A DNA stretch of 64,000 nt from Magnetococcales bacterium (GCA_015231915.1 JADGAR010000002.1:1-64000), one strand, 5' to 3'. Shown: positions 17,254 to 25,928, counted from the first letter of the stretch. Program-made: numbers and translations. Notes: generated by a model not told the origin, from the sequence alone.

Positions 17254-17949
17254 GCGATTTCTATTTGGCCCCCCTATTTTGTGGTGCCCCCCCCCGTAGA
17301 TTAGCGCGTAGGTGTCTCTGGCAAACTCAACAATAGCATTATTGTTCTTTATGATGCTATCGCGGATCTCGTTATAGTTAATTGCTATAACCTCCTTGAA
17401 ATACTCTTGCACTTTAGGATGTTCCCAGCGCCACCCTTGGGACGACTCCATAAAAATCACGAATGTCTCGAACCGATCAGAATGACGTGTGATCTCAGCA
17501 ATAGCATTCCGACATTGATCGTAGTTATCGAATTTGAATACCTGTCCCTTTGTTTCCAGTGACCTGAGCTTGATTGCTGACGGTTGGGAGACTTTTATCA
17601 AGTCGACAAGACGTTTGAATTCTGGTTGAGCGCACTGCTGTAAATAGGTATTATACTTGCTTATTATTTCTGTCATGTCACAACCAAGCAGTGAAATGTT
17701 TAAAGATTCAACTCCTATAGCAGATATCTCTAAGACTTTAACATGCTTATATAATTCTGCGATGTATGTCTGTGCGGCTTCAATAAGCGAATCAAGGAAT
17801 TCTGCTTCCCTTTTAGCTTTGTCCTGACGCTGCCAGTTTCTCAATGCACTAAACGCGATGCCAACCATTGCCACAGAGGCAAACGCCTTTACAACTTCAA
17901 GCAAATCAAATTTGACAATATATTCAATAATATTAAACATCCGCGCCAT
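17218..17949 (-). CDS. Membrane-anchored hypothetical protein in a low-GC island
   Basis: 243 residues. One N-terminal membrane helix (VVKAFASVAMVGIAFSAL) is followed by an Arg/Lys/Gln-rich linker and a mostly helical soluble region with no motif I recognise. The base composition is clearly more AT-rich than all neighbours, suggesting transfer from another genome. The last residues (about 228-243, ending LVTPYLFPL) are encoded by the dispersed repeat, so the natural C-terminus has been replaced or extended. The gene is bracketed by repeats in opposite orientations. Confidence 0.6.
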   Translation of the reverse strand: MARMFNIIEYIVKFDLLEVVKAFASVAMVGIAFSALRNWQRQDKAKREAEFLDSLIEAAQTYIAELYKHVKVLEISAIGVESLNISLLGCDMTEIISKYNTYLQQCAQPEFKRLVDLIKVSQPSAIKLRSLETKGQVFKFDNYDQCRNAIAEITRHSDRFETFVIFMESSQGWRWEHPKVQEYFKEVIAINYNEIRDSIIKNNNAIVEFARDTYALIYGGGHHKIGGPNRNRKNLVTPYLFPL

Positions 17950-17981
17950 TTATAATTGATATTATTGAGAATAAATCCGTT

Positions 17982-18142
17982 GAAATCGGGGAATACCATA
18001 CTAGTTAAATTTATAGCCATAAGAGAAATGGATATGGCTTTCCTGAAATCGGGGGAAATCCGGGGACACCATACCTATTCCGGGGGGAAAATCCGGGGAC
18101 ACCATACCTATTCCGTAAATCGGTGGACACCCGCCTAATTCC
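17982..18142 (-). repeat. Dispersed-repeat array, inverted orientation
   Basis: Read on the minus strand this is the same family as at 15028 and 17019. Clear copies (aaatccggggacaccatacc then tattcc) lie at 18054-18080 and 18089-18116; a diverged one (aaatcggtggacacccgcc) ends at 18142. A degraded pair lies at 17982-18034, where ccataagagaaatggatatg even reads in plus orientation. Confidence 0.75.
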
Positions 18143-18182
18143 ATGGGAAACCCCCACGCATTATTACCAAACCCTTACAACC

Positions 18183-18590
18183 TCACAAACTTTCCCAATC
18201 TTCCACCAGCAAACCATCCACACGCTGGAACTCACTGGTGTTGTGGGTGATCAGGATGGCATTGAGGGAGTGGGCATGGGCGGCAATGAGGGTATCCAAT
18301 GGGCCTATCGGTTGACCTTTGCGCGTCAAGTCGCACCGCAATTCCGCTGCCACTGCCGACTGATGCTCTCCAAAATCCATTACACGGATATAGCCAAGAA
18401 AATGTTCAAGATTTGCGCGGTTCTTTTCCACTTGGCGAGACCGGCACACCCCCACCCGTAACTCATAGTGAACGATTTGCGAGATGGCAACTTCGCCCGG
18501 TGGCACATCCAGCAATCGACGACGCAAAACAGGTGGTGTGCCTTTGATCACCCCAATACAGGCGTTGGTATCCAACATGTAGCGGATCAC
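18183..18590 (-). CDS. vapC: VapC-family PIN-domain ribonuclease toxin
   Basis: 135 residues. The PIN acidic residues are all in place: MLDTNACI (first Asp), HYELRVGV (Glu), GPLDTLIAAHA (second Asp) and the closing THNTSEF loop. VapC toxins are Mg-dependent RNases that cut tRNA or rRNA. The start ATG overlaps the TGA of the antitoxin gene (ATGA), as expected for a coupled pair. Full length for the family. Confidence 0.92.
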   Translation of the reverse strand: MIRYMLDTNACIGVIKGTPPVLRRRLLDVPPGEVAISQIVHYELRVGVCRSRQVEKNRANLEHFLGYIRVMDFGEHQSAVAAELRCDLTRKGQPIGPLDTLIAAHAHSLNAILITHNTSEFQRVDGLLVEDWESL

Positions 18591-18970
18591 TCAAAGGCCT
18601 TTCTGGGAATATCAAGTGATCTTTCTTCACCTGGGCGCATCAAATCGTCCGCAGTATCTTGAAATCCTTCAACAAACCCTTTCCAGGACGCCTTGTATGG
18701 GGTCGATACATCAAGATGAATTTCTTCAGACAACCGTATCTCTTGAGTCTCTTCCCGATAAATCACTTTGGCAATTGCGCTGGCCATATTCAAACAAGCC
18801 GTGACATCTTCCTCAACCAAATCAGGGTTCTCTTCCAGAACTTGCGCGGCAGTCAGACCGTTAGCCAACAGATCCAAAACGTCAGTCACCCGTATACGCA
18901 TTCCCCGAATGCAAGGGCGTCCACCACATTGGCCTGGCGTGACGGTGATACGTTCAAAGTATTGGACCAT
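18587..18970 (-). CDS. DUF433-type antitoxin with VapB-like tail
   Basis: 127 residues from the ATG at 18968-18970. Residues about 5-65 are a DUF433 helix-turn-helix-like domain (TVTPGQCGGRPCIRGMRIRV and DVLDLLANGLTAAQVLEENP). The C-terminal half (WKGFVEGFQDTADDLMRP, ERSLDIPRKAFE) looks like a toxin-binding tail. DUF433 proteins act as antitoxins of PIN toxins in some VapBC-like pairs. Translation is coupled to the VapC gene by a 4-bp overlap. An upstream in-frame start at 19039 is possible but lacks a ribosome site. Confidence 0.75.
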   Translation of the reverse strand: MVQYFERITVTPGQCGGRPCIRGMRIRVTDVLDLLANGLTAAQVLEENPDLVEEDVTACLNMASAIAKVIYREETQEIRLSEEIHLDVSTPYKASWKGFVEGFQDTADDLMRPGEERSLDIPRKAFE

Positions 18971-19077
18971 GCCGATACCCGCATCATGAATCCTGCGTAA
19001 ATTCCAGGCAAACCATGCCAAATTTGTCGTTCGGCACAAAATGACAGAGCTTTCGACGGCACTGCCTAAATGAAAAT

Positions 19078-19442
19078 TGGTGGAGGTGGCGGGAGTTGAA
19101 CCCGCGTCCGAAACACCTAGTCAGTCAAGAAGAATTACGACCATCTGCCAACCTTATGCAGACCCTCGGCCATTACAGGTTGGCTGGCCTTGGGACCTCC
19201 GTATCCTCGCAGTACTGGGCGCCCCTGGATGAAACCGGCCTGCGCATTTCCGGGGTGATCCCGCCTTGCGGCTTCTGTTGCCGGGTCCGGATCAGGACCC
19301 CGCCTGGCGCGGTTTAGGCCGCGGCCAGAGCTGGAGCGTAATGCTCGTCGTTGGCGTTTATAACGCTTTGGTCCATTACGGCGGTACCATTCCGAGTCGC
19401 CTCTTGATCCTTTCGTTGCCCCGTCGAAGCCGTTTCACCCCC
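19078..19442 (-). ncRNA. ssrA: Transfer-messenger RNA (tmRNA), one-piece
   Basis: Read on the minus strand, the 5' end GGGGGTGAAACGGCTTCGAC and the 3' end with T-arm GCGGGTTCAACTCCCGC and ACCTCCACCA form a tRNA-like domain: GGGGGUG pairs with CACCUCC (one G-U), and the CCA is encoded. The tag reading frame (19314-19355) begins after GTTATAAAC and encodes ANDEHYAPALAAA then TAA. It rescues stalled ribosomes and tags the unfinished protein for proteolysis. All parts are in standard order, so this is not the permuted two-piece form common in Alphaproteobacteria. Length is about 365 nt. Confidence 0.95.
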
Positions 19443-19499
19443 AGGCCTGACGCAACTATAGAAAAACATGAAACAAGGAAAAATGCAAGCGAAAAAAAA

Positions 19500-20570
19500 C
19501 TACGCCACAGGTTTCCCCAAATATCCGGCAAACACCTCCATGAAACGCCGCATCTCCGGCAAGGGACCCAGGGTCAGACGAAAGGTCCGCGTGATGGCAG
19601 GGGCCACCATGGGACGCACCAGAATCCCGTTCGCTTTCATGAATTCCACCACACCATCCCGGTCGTCCGGCTCGATCAGCATGAAATTGGCAGCGGCGGG
19701 ATAAAATTTCACCCCGGCCTCCTGCAACGAACGCTCGATAAACGGTTTGCCCTCCTCCATCACCTCCCGGACATACCCTTTCCACAACTCCGGATGGTCC
19801 AACTGCGCACTGGCCACGGCCACGGCGCAGGCGTTCACATCAAACGGGCCGCGCACCTTGTACAACTCCCGAATCAACTCCGGACGCGCGATCACATAAC
19901 CCAAACGCAAACCCGCCATGGCAAACGCCTTGGAAAAGGTCCGAATCAGGATCAGATTGGGATAACGGGCCAGCCAATCCAGACAACTCACCCCGGTGAA
20001 CTCACAATAGGCCTCATCCAAAATAACCGGCAAACCGGGATGACGCATCAAAACGGCCTCGATCACCTCCAACGGCACCACCGAACCGGTGGGATTGTTG
20101 GGGTTGATCAGGACGATCAAACGGGTCGTCTCGTCAATCGCGGACAAGAACGCCTCGGCGGGAAACGTCATGTCGGCATGAAACGGCACCCCTTGCACCT
20201 CGGCCCCGATCACCCGCGCGACGTGAGAAAAAATCGGAAACTCCGGTTGCGCCACCACCATCCCGTCGCCAGGATTCAAATAGGCCCGCAGGACGATTTC
20301 AATCCCCTGATCCGAACCGTTGGTGACAATCAGGTTCTCCTCGGCACACCCCACATGCGCAGCCAGACGCGGCAGGAACGCCTGATACTCCGGATAACGG
20401 GAAGCGGCCCCGCTCGCCCAGAAACGCTCCAATACCGGACGAACCTCTTCCGGCAAGGCACGGGTGTTCTCGTTGAGATCCAAACGCAAATATTGGGTGC
20501 GATCCAGGCCGGTCCACGGCGGGGCATAGGCCGACATGGCGCGAATGTTGGCACGAACAAGCGGAGTCAT
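19500..20570 (-). CDS. hisC: Histidinol-phosphate aminotransferase-like PLP enzyme
   Basis: 356 residues from the ATG at 20568-20570 (GAGGA about 9 bp before). Fold-type I aminotransferase with family marks: LDLNENTRALP, TNGSDQGIEI, INPNNPTGS, LDEAYCEF and the PLP-binding Lys in RTFSKAFAMAGLRLGY, plus the C-terminal Arg motif TFRLTLG. HisC converts imidazole-acetol phosphate to histidinol phosphate, but relatives act on other amino acids and phosphonates. It follows the HAD/IGPD-like fusion gene by 22 bp, so the two are likely co-transcribed; this echoes the HisB-HisC pairing of histidine operons. Whether it is the housekeeping HisC is unknown. Confidence 0.85.
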   Translation of the reverse strand: MTPLVRANIRAMSAYAPPWTGLDRTQYLRLDLNENTRALPEEVRPVLERFWASGAASRYPEYQAFLPRLAAHVGCAEENLIVTNGSDQGIEIVLRAYLNPGDGMVVAQPEFPIFSHVARVIGAEVQGVPFHADMTFPAEAFLSAIDETTRLIVLINPNNPTGSVVPLEVIEAVLMRHPGLPVILDEAYCEFTGVSCLDWLARYPNLILIRTFSKAFAMAGLRLGYVIARPELIRELYKVRGPFDVNACAVAVASAQLDHPELWKGYVREVMEEGKPFIERSLQEAGVKFYPAAANFMLIEPDDRDGVVEFMKANGILVRPMVAPAITRTFRLTLGPLPEMRRFMEVFAGYLGKPVA

Positions 20571-20592
20571 CAAAAACAATCCTCAATAAAAT

Positions 20593-22527
20593 CTATAATA
20601 ACGTTGCCTTGACCCCGGGCGGCATCCCCTTGCGTGCGGGGTTGATGGCGAAGGTCTCCTGCAACGCCATGCCCAAATTCCGGAAAATCAAGGGCCAGCC
20701 CGTGTCCGGGTCCGGAATCTCCGGCAGATGGATCACCAGCGAAGCGGCCATGCCCCCGGCCAGACCGTCCAGAAAATCGTCCAGGTCCTCGGAACGGATG
20801 CCGTGCAAGACATCCTGGCCCACCAGAAACCGTTTGCGCAGATGCTCGCGCCGATCGTTCAACGGGACGATGGAGAGAAATTTCCGCCCCTCCACGCTCA
20901 CCCCCACCCGCACCGGGGAGTCGGTCAGGTCGTCGGGATGGCGGATGCTGCTCCCGGCCCCGTTCACCCCGGTCTCCTCCATGCGCAGCATGAGAATCTC
21001 CAACAGCGCCCGGCCCAGCAGCAGTCCGGTATCCTCCAGCACCACATGGCTGGAACTCAAAGCCAGGGCGCGGCACTCCACCTGCAACGAAAATCCCGCT
21101 TCGTCGGCCAAGGGTTGCAGAAGATCCGGCAGGCTCCCCACACGGATGGAGTCCGCGACATCGAAGACGAAACGACTGGGGATCTGCCGGGAAAAATCCA
21201 CGGTCACCGTCAAAGCGCTCTCTGCGGTGACCCGCACCGCCCGGCAACGGATCAGGCTTTTTTCCTCGATCCGCAGGCGTCCCGCATGGGGCGGCGCAGG
21301 GGGGGGCAGAGGCGCGCCGGGCAGCGCCAGAGGATCCACCACCCGGCCCAGGACGATGCCCAAGGTGCGGAAGATCCCCTCCCAGGCGTGATGGGGATCC
21401 TCGGCGGAACAGGGATGCACCCGAATGCCGGCCTGCATGCCCTGTGCGATGCCGGTCAGAAGATCCCACAGCGGACGACCGGAATCGGCCTGTTCGCAGC
21501 GCAAGCCCAAAAACCACTCCATGTCCAGGTTGCGGCCATGAATCAACTCGGCCCCAGGTTGGGGGGCGGTGAAATCCAGCAAAATCTCGGCGCTGCCGTC
21601 ATCGATCATCCCCAGCGCGGCGGCCCGTTCCTGATGGCGCGGCATGGCCCCGAGCGCCTCCCCCAGCATGCGGCCCAGTTCCAGCCACTGGTCGTTGTTC
21701 CACGCCAGATGGATCCCCATGCCCAACCGCCAGGCGATATGCTCCACCATGTGACTGACGAAATCGTTGGGGGTGACGATCCGCTTGTCCCGCAGCGCGC
21801 CCGGCAGGAATTCGATCCGCAGCGGGGTGAAGGCGGTATAGACCTGGCGGGCCATGCCGCTGCCGGCCAGAATCTCCGCAGCGGTGCCGCCGGTGGCGAC
21901 GGCGATGGCATGACAACCGGCGCGAAATCCCGCTTCCAGCCCCAACAGCGAATCCTCCACCACCAGGCACGCCTCCGGGGCCACCCCCAATTGACGCGCG
22001 GCATGCAGATAGCAGTCCGGGGCCGGTTTCTTGCGGAACCCTTCGATGTCGTTGCCCACGATCAGGTCGAAGGCCGCGTGGAGCCCGGAACGCTGCAAAA
22101 TGGTATGCACGTCGCGGGTCAGGTTGTTGGAGACCACGGCCAGGGCGAGACCTCCGGCGCGGGCCTCGGCGAGGATGGCGGCAATGCCGGGCAGCACCTC
22201 GAAGGCGGTGCCCACCCGCTGTTCCTCGTAGGTGGCCAGCATCCCCTCCTGCTCGGCGGCGTCGCAGGTCACCTGGAACTGTTCGTCCAGATAACGAAAA
22301 ATCCGTTGCCAGAAGGCCGGCGGATGCAGGGCGAAAATGGAACGGATGAACTCCTCCGGAATCCGGATCTCCTCTCCGAACCGCTCGGCCACCAGTTGAT
22401 TGCAGATGCGGATATCCAGACCCAGGGAGTCGATCAGCACGCCGTCCATGTCCCACAGGATGGCCTTGCAGCCCGGAGGCAGCAGCAGACATTGGGCGAG
22501 GCGTTGCGGGGGGGCGTTCGTGGGCAT
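20593..22527 (-). CDS. HAD phosphatase fused to two degenerate IGPD (HisB)-like domains
   Basis: 644 residues from the ATG at 22525-22527 (AGGAAG before it). Residues 1-220 are a beta-phosphoglucomutase-like HAD domain with all motifs (WDMDGVLIDS, VVSNNLT, KKPAPDCY, VVEDSLLGLEAG). Two imidazoleglycerol-phosphate dehydratase-like domains follow. The first (about 235-390) has HMVEHIAWRLG and DPHHAWEGIFRTLG but lacks the first H-H-x-x-E. The second (about 400-640) has SSHVVLEDTGLLLGRAL and DPDTGWPLIFRNLG. Most metal ligands of IGPD are lost, so dehydratase activity is doubtful. E. coli HisB is also phosphatase-IGPD, but with a different HAD subfamily and one IGPD. It lies between an HD-GYP regulator (17 bp upstream) and HisC. 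Confidence 0.8.
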   Translation of the reverse strand: MPTNAPPQRLAQCLLLPPGCKAILWDMDGVLIDSLGLDIRICNQLVAERFGEEIRIPEEFIRSIFALHPPAFWQRIFRYLDEQFQVTCDAAEQEGMLATYEEQRVGTAFEVLPGIAAILAEARAGGLALAVVSNNLTRDVHTILQRSGLHAAFDLIVGNDIEGFRKKPAPDCYLHAARQLGVAPEACLVVEDSLLGLEAGFRAGCHAIAVATGGTAAEILAGSGMARQVYTAFTPLRIEFLPGALRDKRIVTPNDFVSHMVEHIAWRLGMGIHLAWNNDQWLELGRMLGEALGAMPRHQERAAALGMIDDGSAEILLDFTAPQPGAELIHGRNLDMEWFLGLRCEQADSGRPLWDLLTGIAQGMQAGIRVHPCSAEDPHHAWEGIFRTLGIVLGRVVDPLALPGAPLPPPAPPHAGRLRIEEKSLIRCRAVRVTAESALTVTVDFSRQIPSRFVFDVADSIRVGSLPDLLQPLADEAGFSLQVECRALALSSSHVVLEDTGLLLGRALLEILMLRMEETGVNGAGSSIRHPDDLTDSPVRVGVSVEGRKFLSIVPLNDRREHLRKRFLVGQDVLHGIRSEDLDDFLDGLAGGMAASLVIHLPEIPDPDTGWPLIFRNLGMALQETFAINPARKGMPPGVKATLL

Positions 22528-22544
22528 GGGCGCTTCCTGGTTTT

Positions 22545-23600
22545 TCAGTCGCAAATGGATCGTTTGATCGTCAAAATGGTCTCCATCCCTGCCATGAAGG
22601 CATCCACCACCTGGGGGTCGAAATGGGCGCCCCGCTCTCCGACGATCAGGGCCACCGCCTGCTCCACCGGCCAGGCATCCTTGTAGGGGCGTCGGGAGGT
22701 CAGGGCGTCGAAGACATCCGCCACCGCGCAGATGCGGCTTTCGATGGGGATCTCCTCGCGGCTCAGCCCGGCAGGATAGCCGCCGCCGTTCCATTTTTCG
22801 TGGTGGGTCAGGGCGATCCGTTGGGCGGTGACCAGGGGTTCGTCGTGATACCCGGCCAGGATGTTGCCGCCGATGGTGGTATGGGTCTTGATGACCGAGA
22901 ACTCTTCCGGGGTCAGCCGTCCGGGCTTGAGCAGGATCGCGTCGGGAACGCCGATCTTGCCCACGTCGTGCATCGGGGTGGCGTTGAGGATCACGTCGCA
23001 GTGGTCGTCCCGCAGGCCCATTTGTTGGGCGATGCAGGCGGCGAACTGGCCCATGCGGATCACGTGCTGTCCGGTTTCGTTGTCCCGGTATTCGGCGGCG
23101 CGGCCCAGACAGCGGATCACCTCGAGGCGGGTTTCGTGCAACTGACGGGTCCGCTCGATGATCTTTTCCTCCATGCGCTTGTAAAGCAGGCGCACCGTCA
23201 GCATGTTGCGGATGCGCGACAACACCTCCGAGGGATTGAAGGGCTTGTTGAGAAAATCCTGCGCCCCGTGGGCCAGGGCTTCCAGGCGGGTGGACTCTTC
23301 GGTATTGGCGGTGATGACCAGAATGGGCAGATAGGCGGCCCGTTCGCACCGTTCCAGGATTTTCATCACTTCGATGCCGCTCAGGTGGGGCATTTCCAGG
23401 TCCAGCAGCATCAGGTCGAACCGTTGCGCCCGCCAGGCTTGCTCCACCTCGCGCGGGTCCTCCAGGGTGACGACGTTGACGTAGCCGTGCTGACGCAGCA
23501 GCCCCTTGAGCACGATCAGATTCAGCTTCTGATCATCGACGATCAGGATGCGGGCCTGGTTGCGTTCGGAATCCAGGCTGGAATCGATCGGATTGGACAT
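22545..23600 (-). CDS. Response regulator with HD-GYP cyclic-di-GMP phosphodiesterase domain
   Basis: 351 residues. A receiver domain (VDDQKLN, phospho-acceptor Asp in LMLLDLEMPHLSG, Lys in LNKPFNPSE) is joined by a helical linker to an HD-GYP domain with HDVGKIGVPDAIL and HHEKWNGGGYPAGL, so catalytic residues are complete. It should hydrolyse c-di-GMP when phosphorylated by an unidentified kinase. The gene is the first of a probable three-gene minus-strand unit with the HAD/IGPD-like and HisC-like genes and is divergent from the glycan cluster at 23707. Confidence 0.93.
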   Translation of the reverse strand: MSNPIDSSLDSERNQARILIVDDQKLNLIVLKGLLRQHGYVNVVTLEDPREVEQAWRAQRFDLMLLDLEMPHLSGIEVMKILERCERAAYLPILVITANTEESTRLEALAHGAQDFLNKPFNPSEVLSRIRNMLTVRLLYKRMEEKIIERTRQLHETRLEVIRCLGRAAEYRDNETGQHVIRMGQFAACIAQQMGLRDDHCDVILNATPMHDVGKIGVPDAILLKPGRLTPEEFSVIKTHTTIGGNILAGYHDEPLVTAQRIALTHHEKWNGGGYPAGLSREEIPIESRICAVADVFDALTSRRPYKDAWPVEQAVALIVGERGAHFDPQVVDAFMAGMETILTIKRSICD

Positions 23601-23706
23601 GGTATAAGGACTCCGGACGCGCTAGACTCGGTTCGATGGAACAATATAATCGACACCCAACCGGGTATTCAAGTTTTTCCATCACGATCACCGAGGGGGA
23701 GAGGCC

Positions 23707-24816
23707 ATGCTGGACAGGCAACGAACGGAGTGGCTGACAGGGCTGCGGGACGATGTGGAGGAATTCCTGGCGTCGCTGCGCATGCCAGGGATGCCGGGCC
23801 GCTATCTCCCCTGCCGACGGGGGGCCACGGCGACGGGGCGCCGGGCAGGTCTGGGATTTGCCTGCTTTGCCGCCAAGATCCATTACACCATCGGCACCTG
23901 GGAGAGGGTGCCGGCGGGAGAACGCCGGGAGTGGCTGGACGGCATCCGCGCCTATCAGATGGACCGGCCCGCTGTGTGGCTGCCACCCTTGCCGGGCGGC
24001 TTTGCCGACGTGCCGCTGTTGGCGGCCATCGTCCCCCCGTGGGAGAGCGGTTGGCGCAGGCTTGCCCGTCTGCTGGGCGGGGGAACACCGCCCACGCCGG
24101 TGACGGATGCCATGCTGGCCGAGACCAAACAGGCCATCGCCACCCTGGCCCAGTTCGACACCACGCCGTGGCGACCGTTTCTCGGTTATCCCAATACGCC
24201 TCGGACCCTCGAAAACCGCTTGCGGCGGTTCGACTGGACACAGCCCTGGAGCGCCGGGGCCAGGAGCGCCCTGCTGGCGGTCTTCCTGAAAACCGCCAGG
24301 GAGGAGAATCTGGCCGGCGTGTTGGCCGATTTCCTCGACGCCAGGGCGGATGCCGCCACCGGCGGCTATTGCCTCGCGGGTCATGCCCCCGAGCGTGGCC
24401 AGCTGATCAATGGCGCCATGAAGGTCCTCAATGCCCTGGATTGGCTGGGCAGACCGATCCACTATCCGGAGGCGCTGCTGGATACCTGTCTCACCCAGGG
24501 ACCGCCTCCGGCTGGCTGTCATGTGGTGGACTGGGTGTATGTGGCCCATCGCTGCCTGATGCAAACCGATCATCGCCGGGCGGAGACCCAGCGCCAATGC
24601 CTGGAGATCCTCTCTTTGATCCGGACCCATCAGGCCGGGGATCGGGGCTTTTCCTATCAGCCGGGACGGGCGCAGAACGGTTATTATGGCGCGGTCATCT
24701 CGCGCGGGCTGGACGAGGGGGATCTGCACGGCACCTGTCTTCTGACCTGGGCCATTGCCATGATTCTGGAGATACTCGAGGAGAATCGGTTCGGTTGGAG
24801 GGTGATCCGGCCATGA
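23707..24816 (+). CDS. Hypothetical protein of a glycan cluster, possible alpha/alpha-barrel fold
   Basis: 369 residues, not assigned to a family. The C-terminal half has short helical repeats with GGYCLAGHAPERGQLINGA, HVVDWVYVAHRCL, then GFSYQPGRAQNGYYGAVISR and DLHGTCLLTWAIAMI. That spacing recalls prenyltransferase/terpene-cyclase-like alpha-alpha barrels, where 'DxxHG...W' lines the centre; this is only a resemblance. No signal peptide. Its TGA overlaps the ATG of the glycosyltransferase at 24813, so it is translated with two glycosyltransferases and probably serves the same glycan pathway. Confidence 0.65.
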   Translation: MLDRQRTEWLTGLRDDVEEFLASLRMPGMPGRYLPCRRGATATGRRAGLGFACFAAKIHYTIGTWERVPAGERREWLDGIRAYQMDRPAVWLPPLPGGFADVPLLAAIVPPWESGWRRLARLLGGGTPPTPVTDAMLAETKQAIATLAQFDTTPWRPFLGYPNTPRTLENRLRRFDWTQPWSAGARSALLAVFLKTAREENLAGVLADFLDARADAATGGYCLAGHAPERGQLINGAMKVLNALDWLGRPIHYPEALLDTCLTQGPPPAGCHVVDWVYVAHRCLMQTDHRRAETQRQCLEILSLIRTHQAGDRGFSYQPGRAQNGYYGAVISRGLDEGDLHGTCLLTWAIAMILEILEENRFGWRVIRP

Positions 24817-25928
24817 TGGAGACGCGTCTGGTGTTGTTCTTCACCCAGGGGATGTCTTTGCGGAAATGGGAGCAGGGCGGTCTCTTCGAGCGGGAGGTGG
24901 CCTTGTATCGCCAACTGCGGCCCCATCTGGGGGGGATCACCTTCGTCACCCACGGGGACCGGCGCGATCTGGAGTTCGCCCCTCGTCTGCCGGGGATCGA
25001 CATCGTCTGCAACCGCTGGAATCTCCCCCCGGACTGGTATCGCCGGTATCTCTCCTGGATCCCGGCGCACTGGAAGTCGGGCAACGTGGTCTTCAAGAGC
25101 AATCAGGTGCGGGGCGCGGATTGGGGGTTGTCCCTGGCCCGGCAGATCGGTTGCCCCTTCATCGCCCGTTGCGGGTATCTGCTCTCCGATCATGTCAAGT
25201 GGCGGGATGGCGCCGACTCCTTTGCGGCCCGCCAGGCCGATGCACTGGAAAAAGCCATTTTCGTCGGGGCCGACCGGGTGGTGGTCACCACCGGGGCCAT
25301 GCAACGGATCGCGGTGGAAGGGCACGGCCTGGCGGCGGAAAAGATCCGGGTGATTCCCAATTACGTGGACACCGAACGGTTCGCGCCCGCCGACTCCCCT
25401 GCCCCACCCAACCGGCTGATCAGCGTCGGCAGGCTGGAACCGCAAAAGAATCTGCTGGCGTTGGTGGAGGCCCTGGCGGGTCTGGATGTCGAGTTGTGGC
25501 TGGCCGGCGAGGGGAGCCTGCGGGAACCGATCCGGCAACTGGCGGATTCCCTGCGGGTTCCGCTGCGCCTGTTCGGCGTGGTGCCCCACGCCCGGCTGCC
25601 CGAACTGCTCCATCAATGCGCCCTGATGATCCTGCCTTCTTTGTGGGAGGGGCATCCCAAGACCCTGCTGGAGGCCATGGCCTGCGGTCTGCCGGTCATC
25701 GCCGGACGGATTCCCGCCTTGCACGGCGTGGTGACCCATCGGGAAAACGGCTTCCTGTGCGGCACCACCCCGCAGGAGATCCGCGCCGCAGTCCTGGAAG
25801 TGCTGGGGGATGCCGGGCTGCGGGAGCACATGGGCGGGAGGGCCAGGCAACACGCCGTGGAGCAGTTGTCCCTCGCCCGGATCGTGGAGCGGGAGTTGGC
25901 CTTGTTGCGCGAGTTGGCCGGGCGATGA
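24813..25928 (+). CDS. Glycosyltransferase family 4 (GT-B)
   Basis: 371 residues. Family marks: a start region with LVLFFTQGMSLRKW, the linker VIPNYVDTERFAP, then ISVGRLEPQKNLLALVEAL, LAGEGSLREPI and the donor-binding PSLWEGHPKTLLEAMACG with its E-x7-E pair. It should transfer a sugar from a nucleotide donor onto a lipid or glycan acceptor in the cytoplasm. It is tied by ATGA overlaps to the genes before (23707) and after (25925). Acceptor and sugar cannot be told from sequence. Confidence 0.92.
   Translation: MMETRLVLFFTQGMSLRKWEQGGLFEREVALYRQLRPHLGGITFVTHGDRRDLEFAPRLPGIDIVCNRWNLPPDWYRRYLSWIPAHWKSGNVVFKSNQVRGADWGLSLARQIGCPFIARCGYLLSDHVKWRDGADSFAARQADALEKAIFVGADRVVVTTGAMQRIAVEGHGLAAEKIRVIPNYVDTERFAPADSPAPPNRLISVGRLEPQKNLLALVEALAGLDVELWLAGEGSLREPIRQLADSLRVPLRLFGVVPHARLPELLHQCALMILPSLWEGHPKTLLEAMACGLPVIAGRIPALHGVVTHRENGFLCGTTPQEIRAAVLEVLGDAGLREHMGGRARQHAVEQLSLARIVERELALLRELAGR

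Noticed and set aside
20593-23349. A 918-codon protein extending the HAD fusion upstream into the HD-GYP gene
   Set aside because: The upstream part is antisense-like and low-complexity; the ATG at 22527 has a ribosome site and is where HAD similarity begins.
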